Notes under the pieces: generated by a model
Told to the model about the DNA's origin: nothing
The model's input: the letters and a program-made list of their open reading frames with translations, nothing else
Databases searched by the model: none
Program-made: the position numbers and the translations under genes
Shown: piece after piece, positions 29,693-38,512 of the stretch
How the letters are laid out: every line of letters starts with the position of its first letter
Numbering within the stretch: the stretch's first letter is position 1
NCBI GenBank assembly: GCA_022824585.1
Contig: JAJDZN010000036.1
Location: 1-42,518 of the forward strand
DNA: 42,518 nucleotides
Origin: Bryobacterales bacterium
GTDB lineage: Bacteria; Acidobacteriota; Terriglobia; Bryobacterales; UBA6623
Reading direction: 5' to 3'

Positions 29693-30574
29693 ATGGATGG
29701 TGCCATCGTTCTGGACAAGCCTGCGGGGATGACCTCCTTTGCTGCCGTGCGCACGGTCCGCGGGCTTGTAGGCGGCGGGAAGGTCGGCCACCTGGGCACC
29801 TTGGACCCTGCGGCCACCGGCGTTCTGCCCGTCGTGGTGGGCCGCGCGACGCGGCTGGCGCGCTTCTATCTGGACCACCGTCGCGAGTACGTGGCCCGCA
29901 TCCGGTTTGGCTGGTCGACCTCCACATACGATGCCGAGGGCAGGCAGGTGGGCGAAGCCACGCATGTCGAGCTGGACGAGTCGGCTTTGGAGGCCGCCCT
30001 CGAGGCGTTTCGCGGCTGCGTCAGCCAGGTGCCGCCTCCGGTCTCCGCCAAGAAGGTCGACGGCGTCCGGGCGTACAAGCTGGCACGCAATGACGAGCCT
30101 GTCGAGCTAGAACCGGCAGAGATCGAAATCCACGCACTCGAGTTGTTGGAGGTGGATGGTCCTTTTGCCACGGTTCGCTGCCTGTGTTCTGCGGGGACGT
30201 ACATTCGGTCTCTGGCCCACGATTTGGGAGCTGCTTTGGGCTGTGGGGCGCACGTGTGCGGACTGAACCGCACGACGGTGGGGGAATTCGAACTGGACGA
30301 TGCGCATCCTCTCGAACATCTGGAAGAGTTGCACGCCGAGGATCGGCTCGAAGATGCCGTCCGGCCTCCTGCGTCTTTAGTGCCGAGCCTTCCGGTCGAG
30401 CGCGTGGATGCCGCGACCGCGGCCCGGATCAGGCATGGCCAAGACTTCAGCGTGAGCGCGTTCGGCGAATGCAAAGCGGCGCCGCTTGTCAAGGCAGTCG
30501 ACCCGCAGGGGAATCTGCTATGCATTGGCGAGGCTGTCACGCCGATGTGTTTCCACCCGGTGGTGGTGCTGTAG
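29693..30574 (+). CDS. truB: tRNA pseudouridine(55) synthase
   Basis: Isomerises U55 in the T-loop of tRNAs. 293 residues. VLDKPAGMTSFAAVRTVRGL opens the protein, and the catalytic Asp38 sits in GHLGTLDPAATGVLPV. YVARIRFGWSTSTYDAEG and QVPPPVSAKKVDGVRAYKLA follow in family order, then CSAGTYIRSLAHDLGAALGC. A PUA-like C-terminal part is present. The ATG has no ribosome site but a TAGAAT box 7 nt upstream, suggesting a leaderless message. Usual neighbours rbfA and infB are not here. Confidence 0.96.
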   Translation: MDGAIVLDKPAGMTSFAAVRTVRGLVGGGKVGHLGTLDPAATGVLPVVVGRATRLARFYLDHRREYVARIRFGWSTSTYDAEGRQVGEATHVELDESALEAALEAFRGCVSQVPPPVSAKKVDGVRAYKLARNDEPVELEPAEIEIHALELLEVDGPFATVRCLCSAGTYIRSLAHDLGAALGCGAHVCGLNRTTVGEFELDDAHPLEHLEELHAEDRLEDAVRPPASLVPSLPVERVDAATAARIRHGQDFSVSAFGECKAAPLVKAVDPQGNLLCIGEAVTPMCFHPVVVL

Positions 30575-30612
30575 CGAGTCGCTCTACTAATTCCAGCCCT
30601 CACATCCCTCTC

Positions 30613-30635
30613 GATAATGTAGTAACATTACTACA
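30613..30635 (+). promoter_or_regulatory. Phd-type operator palindrome overlapping a -10 box
   Basis: TGTAGTAA-CA-TTACTACA (30618-30635) is an 18-bp inverted repeat with perfect 8-bp arms. The GATAAT hexamer (30613-30618) overlaps its left edge, and the antitoxin ATG follows at 30637. This geometry means a bound antitoxin would block the promoter. Such TAGTAAnnTTACTA sites are typical in front of Phd/YefM antitoxin genes. Confidence 0.75.
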
Positions 30636-30636
30636 A

Positions 30637-30897
30637 ATGTCGTCCACGCCCACCACGACCGTAACAAGCCGCGAATTAAACCAGGACATCGGACGTGCAA
30701 AGAGGGCGGCGAAGTCAGGGCCCGTGTTCATCACACATAGGGGCAAACCCGCGCATGTGCTGCTCTGTATCGAAGATTACCGGCGGCTGGCGGGACAACC
30801 CCGCAGTCTGGCGGAGTCGCTGTCCATGGCAGGTCTTTCCGATATCGACTTCGAGCCGCCGCGTATACACATCGAAGCCCCTCCGCCCGATCTCTAG
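30637..30897 (+). CDS. Phd/YefM-type antitoxin
   Basis: 86 residues beginning MSSTPTTTVTSRELNQDIGR, then AKRAAKSGPVFITHRGKPAH, VLLCIEDYRRL: the full Phd/YefM fold that binds operator DNA and, through its C-terminal tail (LSDIDFEPPRIHIEAP), neutralises the toxin. The ATG at 30637 is chosen because it lies right after the operator and gives the family start; the frame extends far upstream through truB only by chance. The toxin gene begins 2 bases after its stop. Confidence 0.9.
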   Translation: MSSTPTTTVTSRELNQDIGRAKRAAKSGPVFITHRGKPAHVLLCIEDYRRLAGQPRSLAESLSMAGLSDIDFEPPRIHIEAPPPDL

Positions 30898-30899
30898 TG

Positions 30900-31340
30900 A
30901 TGTATCTGCTTGATACGAATGTGGTTTCCGAGCTGCGCAAGCTCGGTGATGGCAAGGCCGATGCCCGTGTTGTCACATGGGTTTCGAGCAGGGATGCTGC
31001 GGCATTCTATGTTTCTGCACTGACCCTCTTGGAGCTAGAGATCGGCATTCTGCGCGTCCAACGGCGTGATGTCGAGCAGGAAGCCCGGCTACGGGCATGG
31101 ATGGACCAGCACGTCCTGCCTGAGTTCCTCGGGCGTACGTTGCCCATCGATTCCACTGTTGCTCTGAGGTGTGCACGGCTGCACGTGCCGGATACTCGGG
31201 CCGAACGGGACGCCCTGATCGCTGCAACGGCAATCGTGCACGGAATGACGGTAGTCACGAGAAACGTGGCCGACTTCCAGGCAACGGGCGCAGAGGTGAT
31301 TGATCCTTGGGCTGGTCCGCGAGAGCCGCTCGCCGGCTGA
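30900..31340 (+). CDS. vapC: PIN-domain ribonuclease toxin (FitB/VapC type)
   Basis: 146 residues. The N-terminal MYLLDTNVVSELRK carries the first Asp, TLLELEIGILRVQRRD the Glu, and the DALIAATAIVHGMTVVTRNV segment the C-terminal Asp pair with ADF; all PIN metal-site positions are filled. LDTNVVSEL followed by a long helix before LELEIG is typical of the FitB-like group. ATG at 30900, 2 bases after the antitoxin stop; an in-frame GTG at 30897 is possible. Unlike the AbrB-linked PIN frame at 2410, this toxin is intact. Confidence 0.9.
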   Translation: MYLLDTNVVSELRKLGDGKADARVVTWVSSRDAAAFYVSALTLLELEIGILRVQRRDVEQEARLRAWMDQHVLPEFLGRTLPIDSTVALRCARLHVPDTRAERDALIAATAIVHGMTVVTRNVADFQATGAEVIDPWAGPREPLAG

Positions 31341-31481
31341 GTTCCCAAGGGAGCGTACGAGGCGACGAGCGATGGGGGCGAGTTCTCGAAGACTCGTCCA
31401 TTGGTGCTCCGTGGCTGCCATGGGCGATCGATCTTGGCCTCGGCGGCGGGAGGCATGGCTGGGGGGACTCGGCTCGAATCG

Positions 31482-32333
31482 TTAGGGGTCTAATCCGGCC
31501 GCGAACGGCGGGAACCAAAGGGTGCCCAGGACCAGCAAAGCGATCGCGAACAGGTACACCGAGAATCGCTTGCGGAGTGTCTCTGGCTTGGAGCGCAGCG
31601 CGATCCTCGGCCCGATCTGGGAGCCCACTAGCACGAACGCCCCTAGCAGCAATGGATGGTGCCACTGCACAGCTCCCGTCGCCACGTGGCCGAGCAGCCC
31701 GCCCGAAGCTGTCAGGCTCACCATGAATGCCGACGAGCCGAAGGCAACCTTGATCGGAACACCGAACAGCCGCACGAGCATGGGGATCTTCAGGAAGCCG
31801 CCGGCTGCCCCGGTAAGGCCCGACATGATGCCGATCAGGAACGACAGGGGCAATCCCTTGCCGAGATGGATGCGATACGCCTCCCCGGCGCGATGCCTGA
31901 CCCACTCGAGGCGCGAGCGCCGGCCGGAACTGGTTGTCTGCGGGCTCAGGTCCGCCAGCATGACGATTCCTGACGCGATCAGCAGAATGGCAAGCCCGAT
32001 GGACAGCGTTGTCGGAGAGAACAGCCGCGCGAAGTATCCGCTGCCGAATGCTCCGACAAAACTGGAAGACTCCAGCACGACCGATAGCTTCCAGTCGACC
32101 TGCTGCTCCTTGCGAAACAGCAGCACCGCCGATAGCGCGGTGAGGATCGTCAGCCACAGACTCTGTACGGCCGCTACGTGGAACGGGACGCCGAACACGA
32201 GCTGGAGCGGCGTGTACAGCACGCCGCCGCCCTGGCCGTGCATCGAGAACCCCACGGCTCCAACGCCTACCATCGAGGCCAGGATGAGCGAGCGGGGATT
32301 CACAGGACGACCGGGATGGGCGGCTGATGCCAC
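31482..32333 (-). CDS. TauE/SafE family permease
   Basis: 283-residue integral membrane protein with about eight helices. The duplicated TauE/SafE motif is visible: GVGAVGFSMHGQGGGVLYTP in the first half and GIMSGLTGAAGGFLKIPMLV in the second, each followed by a helix-rich half. The family exports or imports sulfite, sulfoacetate and other small organic anions; the substrate here is unknown. The GTG at 32333 begins the frame. An internal ATG (residue 21, SMVGVGAVG) would lose the first helix and is less likely. The gene faces the toxin gene convergently. Confidence 0.85.
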   Translation of the reverse strand: MASAAHPGRPVNPRSLILASMVGVGAVGFSMHGQGGGVLYTPLQLVFGVPFHVAAVQSLWLTILTALSAVLLFRKEQQVDWKLSVVLESSSFVGAFGSGYFARLFSPTTLSIGLAILLIASGIVMLADLSPQTTSSGRRSRLEWVRHRAGEAYRIHLGKGLPLSFLIGIMSGLTGAAGGFLKIPMLVRLFGVPIKVAFGSSAFMVSLTASGGLLGHVATGAVQWHHPLLLGAFVLVGSQIGPRIALRSKPETLRKRFSVYLFAIALLVLGTLWFPPFAAGLDP

Positions 32334-32436
32334 GCGACTGCGGTCGCGCTCAATCGCCGCTGTGGCCGCCCAGTATCAAGGGGTGCGCGGGAGTGCCGGG
32401 CTGACGACCTAGCTGTCACTCTCGCCCGAACTCGGA

Positions 32437-33576
32437 TCAGATCTCGGCCCGGAAGCAACCGCGCGCCAGCGCCTGCGCAGGCACGTCTCGGTAGGCTGTT
32501 TCACCGGCTGGCGGGCCGACGTCCTCGGGGTATTCGCCGCTGAGGGCCTCCATGAATGCGATCAGGTCGGCGCGTTCCTGGGCGCTGAGATGGTCCAGTT
32601 CGTGGATCTCTTCGTCGCGAAAGTCGTTCGAGTTGCCCGCGCCCACGTAGAAGTCCACGACCTCCTTCAGCGTCTTCAGGTGCCCGTCGTGCATGTATGG
32701 CGCGCTGTCGGCGACGTTGCGCAAGTGCGGAGTCTTGAATGTGCCCTTGTCAGTCTCGACTTGGCTGACTTCGAAGCGCCCGATATCTGCCAACGAACCG
32801 TCCAGTTCGGCTCCGACGCCGAGATTGTGGAACTTGTTGTCCGTGAACAGGGCATAGCCCTCCTCTTCGTTGATCTCGTGGCAGACCTCGCAATTGCCCT
32901 TCTCCGGGTCGGTGAAGACATCGAGCCCGCGGATGGCGTCTTCGCTCATGGCCTCCTTGTCGCCGCCGAACATGTAGCGGTCGAACGGGGAATTGCCGAC
33001 CAGCACGGTGCGCTCGAAGCTGGCGATCGACTTGGCCACCATTTCGAAGGCGATCGGGCCTTCGCCCCACGCTTCCTTGAACAGTGCCGTGTATACCGGG
33101 TCTTCCGACAGGCGTTCGACGACGCCCTCGTGCGTGAAAGCCATTTCAATGGGATTCTCGACCGGTCCGCCAGCCTGCTCTTCGAGGCTCGCCGCCCGGC
33201 CGTCCCAAAACTGCGTGGTGAAGTATGCGGCGTTCATGACCGGCGGCGCCTGCCGCCCGCCGAACTTGCCGCCGACACCCTCCGAGAACTGGTTCGGGTC
33301 TGCGAATCCGGCTTCCGGGTCGTGGCAGCTCGCGCACGCGATCGAGTTGTCCACCGAGAGCGCCTTGTCGTAGTACAGCTTGCGTCCGAGCGCGACGGTT
33401 TGCGCGGTCGGAGGGTTGTCCGCCGGGACCGCCACGTCCGGCAGCCCCAGCGGCGGCTCGATCGCGAGGCTCTCGCCCGCCGGCATGATCGGCCCGCTTG
33501 GTGGTTCCGGCCCGCTACAGCCGACTGCGGCCAAGACCGCGATCAGCGGCAGTGCCTGACGACACAGAGTTTTCAT
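32437..33576 (-). CDS. Di-haem cytochrome c peroxidase family lipoprotein
   Basis: 379 residues from the ATG at 33576, chosen because it starts a lipoprotein signal (lipobox AAVGC, Cys20) and has AGGA 5 nt upstream; the frame to 33825 adds unrelated sequence. Two haem c sites are present: CASCH at 81-85 and CEVCH at 229-233, with FADPNQFSEGVGGKFGGRQA and TPHLRNVADSAPYMHDGHLK in family positions. Proteins of this CcpA/MauG group reduce hydrogen peroxide or carry out related oxidations outside the cytoplasm. No electron donor gene is next to it. Divergent from the M2 peptidase. Confidence 0.9.
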   Translation of the reverse strand: MKTLCRQALPLIAVLAAVGCSGPEPPSGPIMPAGESLAIEPPLGLPDVAVPADNPPTAQTVALGRKLYYDKALSVDNSIACASCHDPEAGFADPNQFSEGVGGKFGGRQAPPVMNAAYFTTQFWDGRAASLEEQAGGPVENPIEMAFTHEGVVERLSEDPVYTALFKEAWGEGPIAFEMVAKSIASFERTVLVGNSPFDRYMFGGDKEAMSEDAIRGLDVFTDPEKGNCEVCHEINEEEGYALFTDNKFHNLGVGAELDGSLADIGRFEVSQVETDKGTFKTPHLRNVADSAPYMHDGHLKTLKEVVDFYVGAGNSNDFRDEEIHELDHLSAQERADLIAFMEALSGEYPEDVGPPAGETAYRDVPAQALARGCFRAEI

Positions 33577-33885
33577 GTTCCTGGATGCTCCTTGGATTCG
33601 TCGCGGCGCGAACGCAGCCGAGGCCGGAATGACCACGGTTGCTTCGTAGCGATCGGGTGCCCTCGCAGGCCATCCGGACACGCCTGCTGAGCGACAGCCT
33701 CCCTCTCTCAGGATAAGAAACCGAGGCGGCCGGCCGCAACGGATTCCCGCCCCGGTGCCGATCCGGAGCATGTTCATGAGCTCGGCGGCGCAACGGGCAG
33801 TGCCTGCCGGCAAAACCCTTCTCATCTGCTCAAGCGGGCGGAGTATCGGGCTGTTGGCCAGCGCAGCCGGCGCTTAGAATGGCAA
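33577..33885. other. Divergent intergenic region, peroxidase / M2 peptidase
   Basis: 309 bp between two divergent lipoprotein genes. It contains the TAGAAT box of the M2 peptidase at 33875-33880 and nothing else I can identify. The upstream extension of the peroxidase frame through this region has no family-like sequence. Confidence 0.35.
33875..33880 (+). promoter_or_regulatory. Start-proximal -10 box of the M2 peptidase
   Basis: TAGAAT (context CGCTTAGAATGGCAA), 5 nt before the in-frame GTG at 33886 and 8 nt before the ATG at 33889, with no Shine-Dalgarno between. Confidence 0.45.
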
Positions 33886-35694
33886 GTGATGACCTCACGT
33901 TTACGAACAGCGCGGAAAGCCTGCGTAGGTGCCGTCGCCCTTGTCCTCGTCGGGGGCTGCTCCCCGAGCCCGCAATCCGAAGCCGACAGGTTCCTGGCGA
34001 CCTATGAGCAGCTCCTAGGAGGGCTGTATCCCATCGTGGCCGAGTCGTTTTGGAAGTCGTCCACCGACGTGACGGACCTTCACGTGGGCGAGCGCATCGG
34101 CGCGGAACAGGTCATGGCCTCCATCACCGGCAATCCTTGGGTGATCGAGACGGTCAAGCAGTTGCTCGAGCGCGAGGAGCAGCTCGATGACGCGACCACG
34201 CGTCAGCTGCGCAAAGTGCTGATGGCCGCCGCCGAATATCCTGGCACGATCCCGGAGGTTGTCGCTGCACGCGTGTCAGCGGAAGCGGAGCAGAGCGCGA
34301 TCCTGGACTCGTTCGAGTTCTGCGCCGAGCGCTCTGGCGAGCGCTGCGTCGAGGTCGTGACGCCCAATCAGATCGACCAACTGCTGGTCACATCCGAGGA
34401 CGAAGCCGAGCGGCACAAGATATGGGAGGTTGCGAAACAGACCGGGCCGGCGTTGAAGCAAGGCATCGGAGAGCTGCGCGACCTGCGCAACCAGGTCGCA
34501 CAGGAGATGGGCTACGACTCGTTCTTCGCGCTGCAGGTGGACGACTACGGCATGACCGTGGACGAAATGATGGCCATGATGGAGCGCTTCAACGAAGACC
34601 TCAGGCCGCTCTACGAGCAGCTCCACACTTGGGCCAAGCACGAGCTGGCGGGACGCTACGACCAGCCGGTCCCGGACAAGATTCCCGCCCATTGGATCGG
34701 CAATCGCTGGGCGCAAGCCTGGCCGGGGCTCGCCAGCGGCATTGACCTCGACGAGCTGGTCAAGGAGCAGGACCCGGAGTGGATTGTCCGCCAGTCCGAG
34801 ATGTTCTACACGTCTCTGGGAATGCCCTCTCTGCCGCAGTCGTTCTACGAACGGTCAGACCTCTACCCGTTGCCGCCCGGCGCCGAGCGCAAGAAGAACA
34901 CCCACGCATCGGCTTGGCACATGGACCTGGAGACCGACGTGCGCTCGCTGATGAGCGTCGAGAATAACTGGCGCTGGTTCGAGACCTCGCACCACGAGTT
35001 GGGGCACGTTTACTACTACATGGCGTATAGCAGCGGCGACGTGCCGTTGACGCTGCGGGAAGGTGCCAACCGGGCCTTTCACGAAGCGGTCGGCGACCTG
35101 ATCGGGATCGCCGCTCGCCAGCCTGCGTACCTGAAGGAGATCGGACTGCTCGAGCAAGATGCGGAAATCGACGAGATTGCCTGGCTGCTGGACGAGGCCT
35201 TGGATCAGGCCGTGGTGTTCATCCCCTTCGCCGCCGGGACGATGTCGTTCTTTGAGCACGACCTGTACGAGGAAGATCTGCCGGTCGGGGAGTTCAACCA
35301 GCGCTGGTGGGAGCACGCCGGGCGGTTCCAAGGGATCCAGCCGCCCGGCCCGCGGGGCGAGGAGTATTGCGACGCTTGCACCAAGACCCACATCACCGAC
35401 GACCCGGCGCAGTACTACGACTACGCGATGGCGTTCGTGATCAAGTACCAGCTGCACACCTACATCGCCAACAACATCCTCAAGCAGGATCCGCGAAACT
35501 GCAACTACTACGGCAACGAGGAGGTCGGTGACTTCCTCTGGGATCTGCTCAGTCTGGGCGCAACGCGTGATTGGCGCGAAGTGATGCTCGAAAAGACTGG
35601 CAGCGAGGTCTCCACCACGGCGATGCTGGATTATTTCTCCCCGCTCGTGGACTACCTGGAGCAGGCCAACGAGGGCAGGCAGATCGGCTGGTAG
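33886..35694 (+). CDS. M2-family peptidyl-dipeptidase (ACE-like) lipoprotein
   Basis: 602-residue zinc dipeptidyl carboxypeptidase related to angiotensin-converting enzyme. A lipoprotein signal (VALVLVGGC, Cys25) places it in the envelope. Zinc ligands are HELGH at 370-374 and Glu400 in EGANRAFHEAVGDL, two residues further than in human ACE by my alignment. The substrate helix region NNWRWFETSHHELGH and YNYA-like DYAMAFVIKYQLHTYIANNI follow family order. GTG at 33886 or ATG at 33889 are both possible. It should remove dipeptides from imported or released peptides. It is followed 36 bases later by mnmA. Confidence 0.93.
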   Translation: MMTSRLRTARKACVGAVALVLVGGCSPSPQSEADRFLATYEQLLGGLYPIVAESFWKSSTDVTDLHVGERIGAEQVMASITGNPWVIETVKQLLEREEQLDDATTRQLRKVLMAAAEYPGTIPEVVAARVSAEAEQSAILDSFEFCAERSGERCVEVVTPNQIDQLLVTSEDEAERHKIWEVAKQTGPALKQGIGELRDLRNQVAQEMGYDSFFALQVDDYGMTVDEMMAMMERFNEDLRPLYEQLHTWAKHELAGRYDQPVPDKIPAHWIGNRWAQAWPGLASGIDLDELVKEQDPEWIVRQSEMFYTSLGMPSLPQSFYERSDLYPLPPGAERKKNTHASAWHMDLETDVRSLMSVENNWRWFETSHHELGHVYYYMAYSSGDVPLTLREGANRAFHEAVGDLIGIAARQPAYLKEIGLLEQDAEIDEIAWLLDEALDQAVVFIPFAAGTMSFFEHDLYEEDLPVGEFNQRWWEHAGRFQGIQPPGPRGEEYCDACTKTHITDDPAQYYDYAMAFVIKYQLHTYIANNILKQDPRNCNYYGNEEVGDFLWDLLSLGATRDWREVMLEKTGSEVSTTAMLDYFSPLVDYLEQANEGRQIGW

Positions 35695-35717
35695 GGCCCC
35701 GTCCCGGCGCGAAGCGC

Positions 35718-35723
35718 TACGCT
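35718..35723 (+). promoter_or_regulatory. Possible start-proximal -10 box of mnmA
   Basis: TACGCT, 7 nt before the GTG start of mnmA, no Shine-Dalgarno between. Weaker than the TAGAAT boxes, and cotranscription from the M2 peptidase gene is possible. Confidence 0.25.
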
Positions 35724-35730
35724 GAGAGCA

Positions 35731-36828
35731 GTGCCTGACTCTCTCGTGGCGGTGGCTATGAGCGGCGGTGTGGATTCCTCCGCCGTGGCCGCCCTGTTGC
35801 ACAGTCGGCGTCAGCCCATCGTGGGCATGACCATGCAGCTGTGGGACCAGCAGCGCATGCCGCAACTGGTTCCCGAGGATGGCGCGTCCGGCAGGTGCTG
35901 CTCCTTGGACGATGTCTACGACGCCCGCTGGGTGGCGCAACGGCTAGGGATTCCCTACTACGTCGTCAATTTCGAGGAGCGTTTCGAGCGACAGGTCGTC
36001 CAGCCGTTCGTGGCGGACTACCTGGCCGGGCGGACACCGATTCCATGCACGCTGTGCAACAACTTCCTGAAGTTCGACCGCTTCTTGGAAACCGCCAGCC
36101 AAGTCGGGGCAGACACCGTGGCCACGGGACACTACGCGCGGATCGAGTACGACCGAGAATCCGGAAGGCACCTCCTGCTCGCCGGCGTAGACGAGACGCG
36201 CGACCAGTCCTATTTCCTCTTCGGCCTGACGCAACAGCAGCTTGCGCGCACCATGTTTCCGCTTGGATCCATGGGCAAGGCCGAGGTGCGCGAGCTGGCC
36301 CGGGACCTAGGCCTCGACGTCGCGGGCAAGGCGGAGAGCCGCGAGATCTGCTTCGTGCCCAACGGCGACTACGCCAGCTTCGTCGAAGCGTACCGCGAGC
36401 AGGACGCCGAGCCGGGAGAGGTGGTCTCCGAGGATGGCGCGGTGCTGGGGGAGCATGGGGGCGTCCACAACTTCACGGTGGGCCAGCGCCGGGGACTGGG
36501 CATCGCCGTCGGCCGGCCGGTCTATGTGACCAAAATCCAAGCCGCCGATCGCAAGGTCGTGGTTGGACCCAAGGAGTCCCTGCTGCGCGAGGCCTGCCGG
36601 ATTCGCGACCCCAATTGGATCCGTTTCGATGCGCTGCGAGAGCCGGTGCGGGCGCAGGCCAAGATCCGCTATCGCGCACCCCTGGCCTGGGCCGAGGTCC
36701 GGCCGGTAGTTGGCGCGCCAGACCAGGCTGAAGTCGTCTTTGACGAGCCGCAAAGCGCAGTCACTCCCGGCCAGGCCGCGGTCTTCTATGCCGATGACTA
36801 CGTGCTGGGAGGCGGCTGGATCGTATGA
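35731..36828 (+). CDS. mnmA: tRNA-uridine 2-sulfurtransferase
   Basis: Adds sulfur to U34 of Lys, Glu and Gln tRNAs, using ATP and a persulfide relay. 365 residues. The ATP-pyrophosphatase loop SGGVDSS lies at 11-17, GMTMQLWDQ follows, the catalytic Cys112 sits in [12 protein letters not shown], and the second Cys207 in [23 protein letters not shown] and [20 protein letters not shown] are family signatures. The C-terminal beta domain includes [13 protein letters not shown]. The start is GTG at 35731, one residue layout fixed by [11 protein letters not shown] nine codons in. Confidence 0.96.
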   Translation: MPDSLVAVAMSGGVDSSAVAALLHSRRQPIVGMTMQLWDQQRMPQLVPEDGASGRCCSLDDVYDARWVAQRLGIPYYVVNFEERFERQVVQPFVADYLAGRTPIPCTLCNNFLKFDRFLETASQVGADTVATGHYARIEYDRESGRHLLLAGVDETRDQSYFLFGLTQQQLARTMFPLGSMGKAEVRELARDLGLDVAGKAESREICFVPNGDYASFVEAYREQDAEPGEVVSEDGAVLGEHGGVHNFTVGQRRGLGIAVGRPVYVTKIQAADRKVVVGPKESLLREACRIRDPNWIRFDALREPVRAQAKIRYRAPLAWAEVRPVVGAPDQAEVVFDEPQSAVTPGQAAVFYADDYVLGGGWIV

Positions 36829-36842
36829 CCCGGAGTGTCGAC

Positions 36843-36870
36843 CGATTCGGCTAACGATTCGGCCGTTCGG
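36843..36870 (+). repeat. CGATTCGGC direct repeats before ECF module 2
   Basis: CGATTCGGC at 36843-36851 and 36855-36863, a 12-bp period, then a partial CGTTCGG at 36864-36870. They sit in the only gap between mnmA and the sigma gene and could be regulator half-sites; this is speculative. Confidence 0.35.
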
Positions 36871-36881
36871 TGCGTCCAACC

Positions 36882-37532
36882 ATGAGGAAGGACAGTGCAA
36901 AAGTGCAGGCAGCCAAGGCGGAGAGTCTACACTTCGGATTGACCCCGGCCAGCGACGACCTCACCGAGCGGCGGCTGGTGGAGGCCGCCCAAGACGGCGA
37001 CCAAGGGGCGTTTAGCGAGTTGGTGCGGCGCTATGACCGTAGCGTGCTGCGGATCGCCCTGCGGCTGCTGCCATCGAGCGAGGACGCCCAGGACGCCTAT
37101 CAGGACGCCTTCATCAAGGCCTATCGCAGGCTGGACACGTTCCGCTTCCAGTGCCGCTTCCATACTTGGCTCTATCGCATTGCAACCAACGTGTGCTTGG
37201 ACCACTTGCGGCGGCGCAAGGCGCGTCCCGAATTCGGCGTTTTCGAGGCCGACCACGAGACGGGCCGTTCCCCGCTGCAGCTCGCGGCTGATCCGCGCCC
37301 TTCCAGCTCCCCGGAGCAGATGCTGGGGAGTGACGAGATTTCCCGTCGCATCAAGCTCGCGCTGGACACGCTCTCGGATCGAGAGCGCCTGGTATTCACG
37401 CTGCGCCATCACGAGGGCATGCGACTGCGCCAGATAGGCGAGACCTGCTCGATGAGCGAGGAGTCTGCCAAGCAGTGCTTGTTCCGCGCCACCAAGAAAC
37501 TGCGCAAGGAGTTGCAGGATGTCCGCGGCTGA
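36882..37532 (+). CDS. ECF-family RNA polymerase sigma factor (module 2)
   Basis: 216 residues from the ATG at 36882. Region 2 (GAFSELVRRYDRSVLRIALR, DAQDAYQDAFIKAYRRLDTF, HTWLYRIATNVCLDHLRRRK) and region 4 (ALDTLSDRERLVFTLRHHEG, MRLRQIGETCSMSEESAKQC) are clear. The linker contains the usual SSSPEQMLGSDEI segment. GTG starts at 36870 or at 36903 are alternatives; the latter has GAGGAAGGA about 10 nt upstream and may be the true start. The 3' end overlaps the HEAT protein by 14 bases, the arrangement of a sigma/anti-sigma pair. Confidence 0.92.
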   Translation: MRKDSAKVQAAKAESLHFGLTPASDDLTERRLVEAAQDGDQGAFSELVRRYDRSVLRIALRLLPSSEDAQDAYQDAFIKAYRRLDTFRFQCRFHTWLYRIATNVCLDHLRRRKARPEFGVFEADHETGRSPLQLAADPRPSSSPEQMLGSDEISRRIKLALDTLSDRERLVFTLRHHEGMRLRQIGETCSMSEESAKQCLFRATKKLRKELQDVRG

Positions 37533-38508
37533 CGATCGCGCCGGCCTCGAGAGCGAGCTGTTGCGGCAGCGCATCCGCTTGTACCTCTACGGCGAGCTGG
37601 GCTTGGCCGAGCGCAAGGAGGTCGAGCGATTCCGCGACGAGATGCCCGAGTTCCGGGCCTTGTTCGAGGAGGAACAGGCGTTCTTGCTCTCGCTCAGCGA
37701 CTCCGACGTCGACGCCGAGGTGGAATCTCTATTGGACGATTGCCGCCACGATCTAGCGCTGGCAGTTGCCGCCGAAGGAAGCTTGGGCCGGACCTCTTCG
37801 CGCTTGCGCAGCCTGGGTCGGCGCTTGCGCAGCCTGGGCTCGGCGCTCGCTGCCCGCCCGTTGGTTTGGCAGCCTGCCGCGGCGGCTGCCCTGGTGTTTG
37901 TTGGGTTCGTGGCCGGCCGCGATGTCCGGTCGGTCAGATTTCTCGCTCCGGAGCCTGTGGACGGAGCCAGCCTGATCGAGTCATTCTCCCTGGATGCCAA
38001 CCGCACCCTGACAGGGATCGAGACCGTCCAGCTCGACCCTGTCGGGGGCCAAGTCCGGATAGTCCTGGAAGAGCGCAGGGTCGTCAGCGGCGAGTCGTCG
38101 GATCCGCTGATCCGCGGGATGCTCATGGACACGGTGCGGGAATCGCACGCGGGGGCGCGCCTGTCGTCGCTCGAAGCCCTGCAGGGGCACGCATCCGACC
38201 GCGAAGTCCGCCGCATCTTGCTGCGCTCCATGCTGGAGGACCAGAACCCCGGCATCAGACTCCAGGCGCTAGAAGCGGTCAGAGCGCAGAGTGACGAGCC
38301 GGACGTGCGGGCCGCCCTTGTCGAGACGTTGCGCTCGGACCCGCTCGATGGCATGCGGATCCATGCGATCCAGCTGCTCGGCCAGCGTCCAGGCCGGGAA
38401 TTGGTGGGCGCGCTGCAGGAACTGGTGGAGCGCGAACAAAACCCATTCGTGCTGCACGAGAGCGAGCGCATCTTGGACGTGCTCGACGCATCAATGGAGC
38501 GTTTCTGA
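37519..38508 (+). CDS. HEAT-repeat membrane protein, probable anti-sigma factor (module 2)
   Basis: 329 residues. The N-terminal 60 residues (RIRLYLYGELGLAERKEVER) have the helix pattern of zf-HC2 anti-sigma domains, but the HxxxCxxC zinc ligands are absent. A juxtamembrane basic stretch contains a duplicated heptad, RLRSLGRRLRSLG, encoded by a 21-bp tandem repeat. One membrane segment follows (about 118-134, PAAAAALVFVGFVAGRD). The extracytoplasmic half ends in HEAT-like helical repeats (VRRILLRSMLEDQNPGIRLQ, DVRAALVETLRSDPLDGMRI). It starts inside the sigma gene. Its role as anti-sigma is inferred from topology and position; the HEAT part would be the sensor. Confidence 0.75.
   Translation: MSAADDRAGLESELLRQRIRLYLYGELGLAERKEVERFRDEMPEFRALFEEEQAFLLSLSDSDVDAEVESLLDDCRHDLALAVAAEGSLGRTSSRLRSLGRRLRSLGSALAARPLVWQPAAAAALVFVGFVAGRDVRSVRFLAPEPVDGASLIESFSLDANRTLTGIETVQLDPVGGQVRIVLEERRVVSGESSDPLIRGMLMDTVRESHAGARLSSLEALQGHASDREVRRILLRSMLEDQNPGIRLQALEAVRAQSDEPDVRAALVETLRSDPLDGMRIHAIQLLGQRPGRELVGALQELVEREQNPFVLHESERILDVLDASMERF
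37801..37838 (+). repeat. 21-bp tandem duplication within the HEAT protein gene
   Basis: CGCTTGCGCAGCCTGGG occurs at 37801-37817 and again, identical, at 37822-37838. The period of 21 bases keeps frame and duplicates one heptad (RLRSLGR) next to the membrane segment, lengthening a basic helix by seven residues. Confidence 0.85.
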
Positions 38509-38512
38509 AGCC

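Noticed and set aside
34855..35940. 361-codon minus-strand frame opposite the M2 peptidase and mnmA
   Set aside because: Antisense to two conserved genes, no domain.
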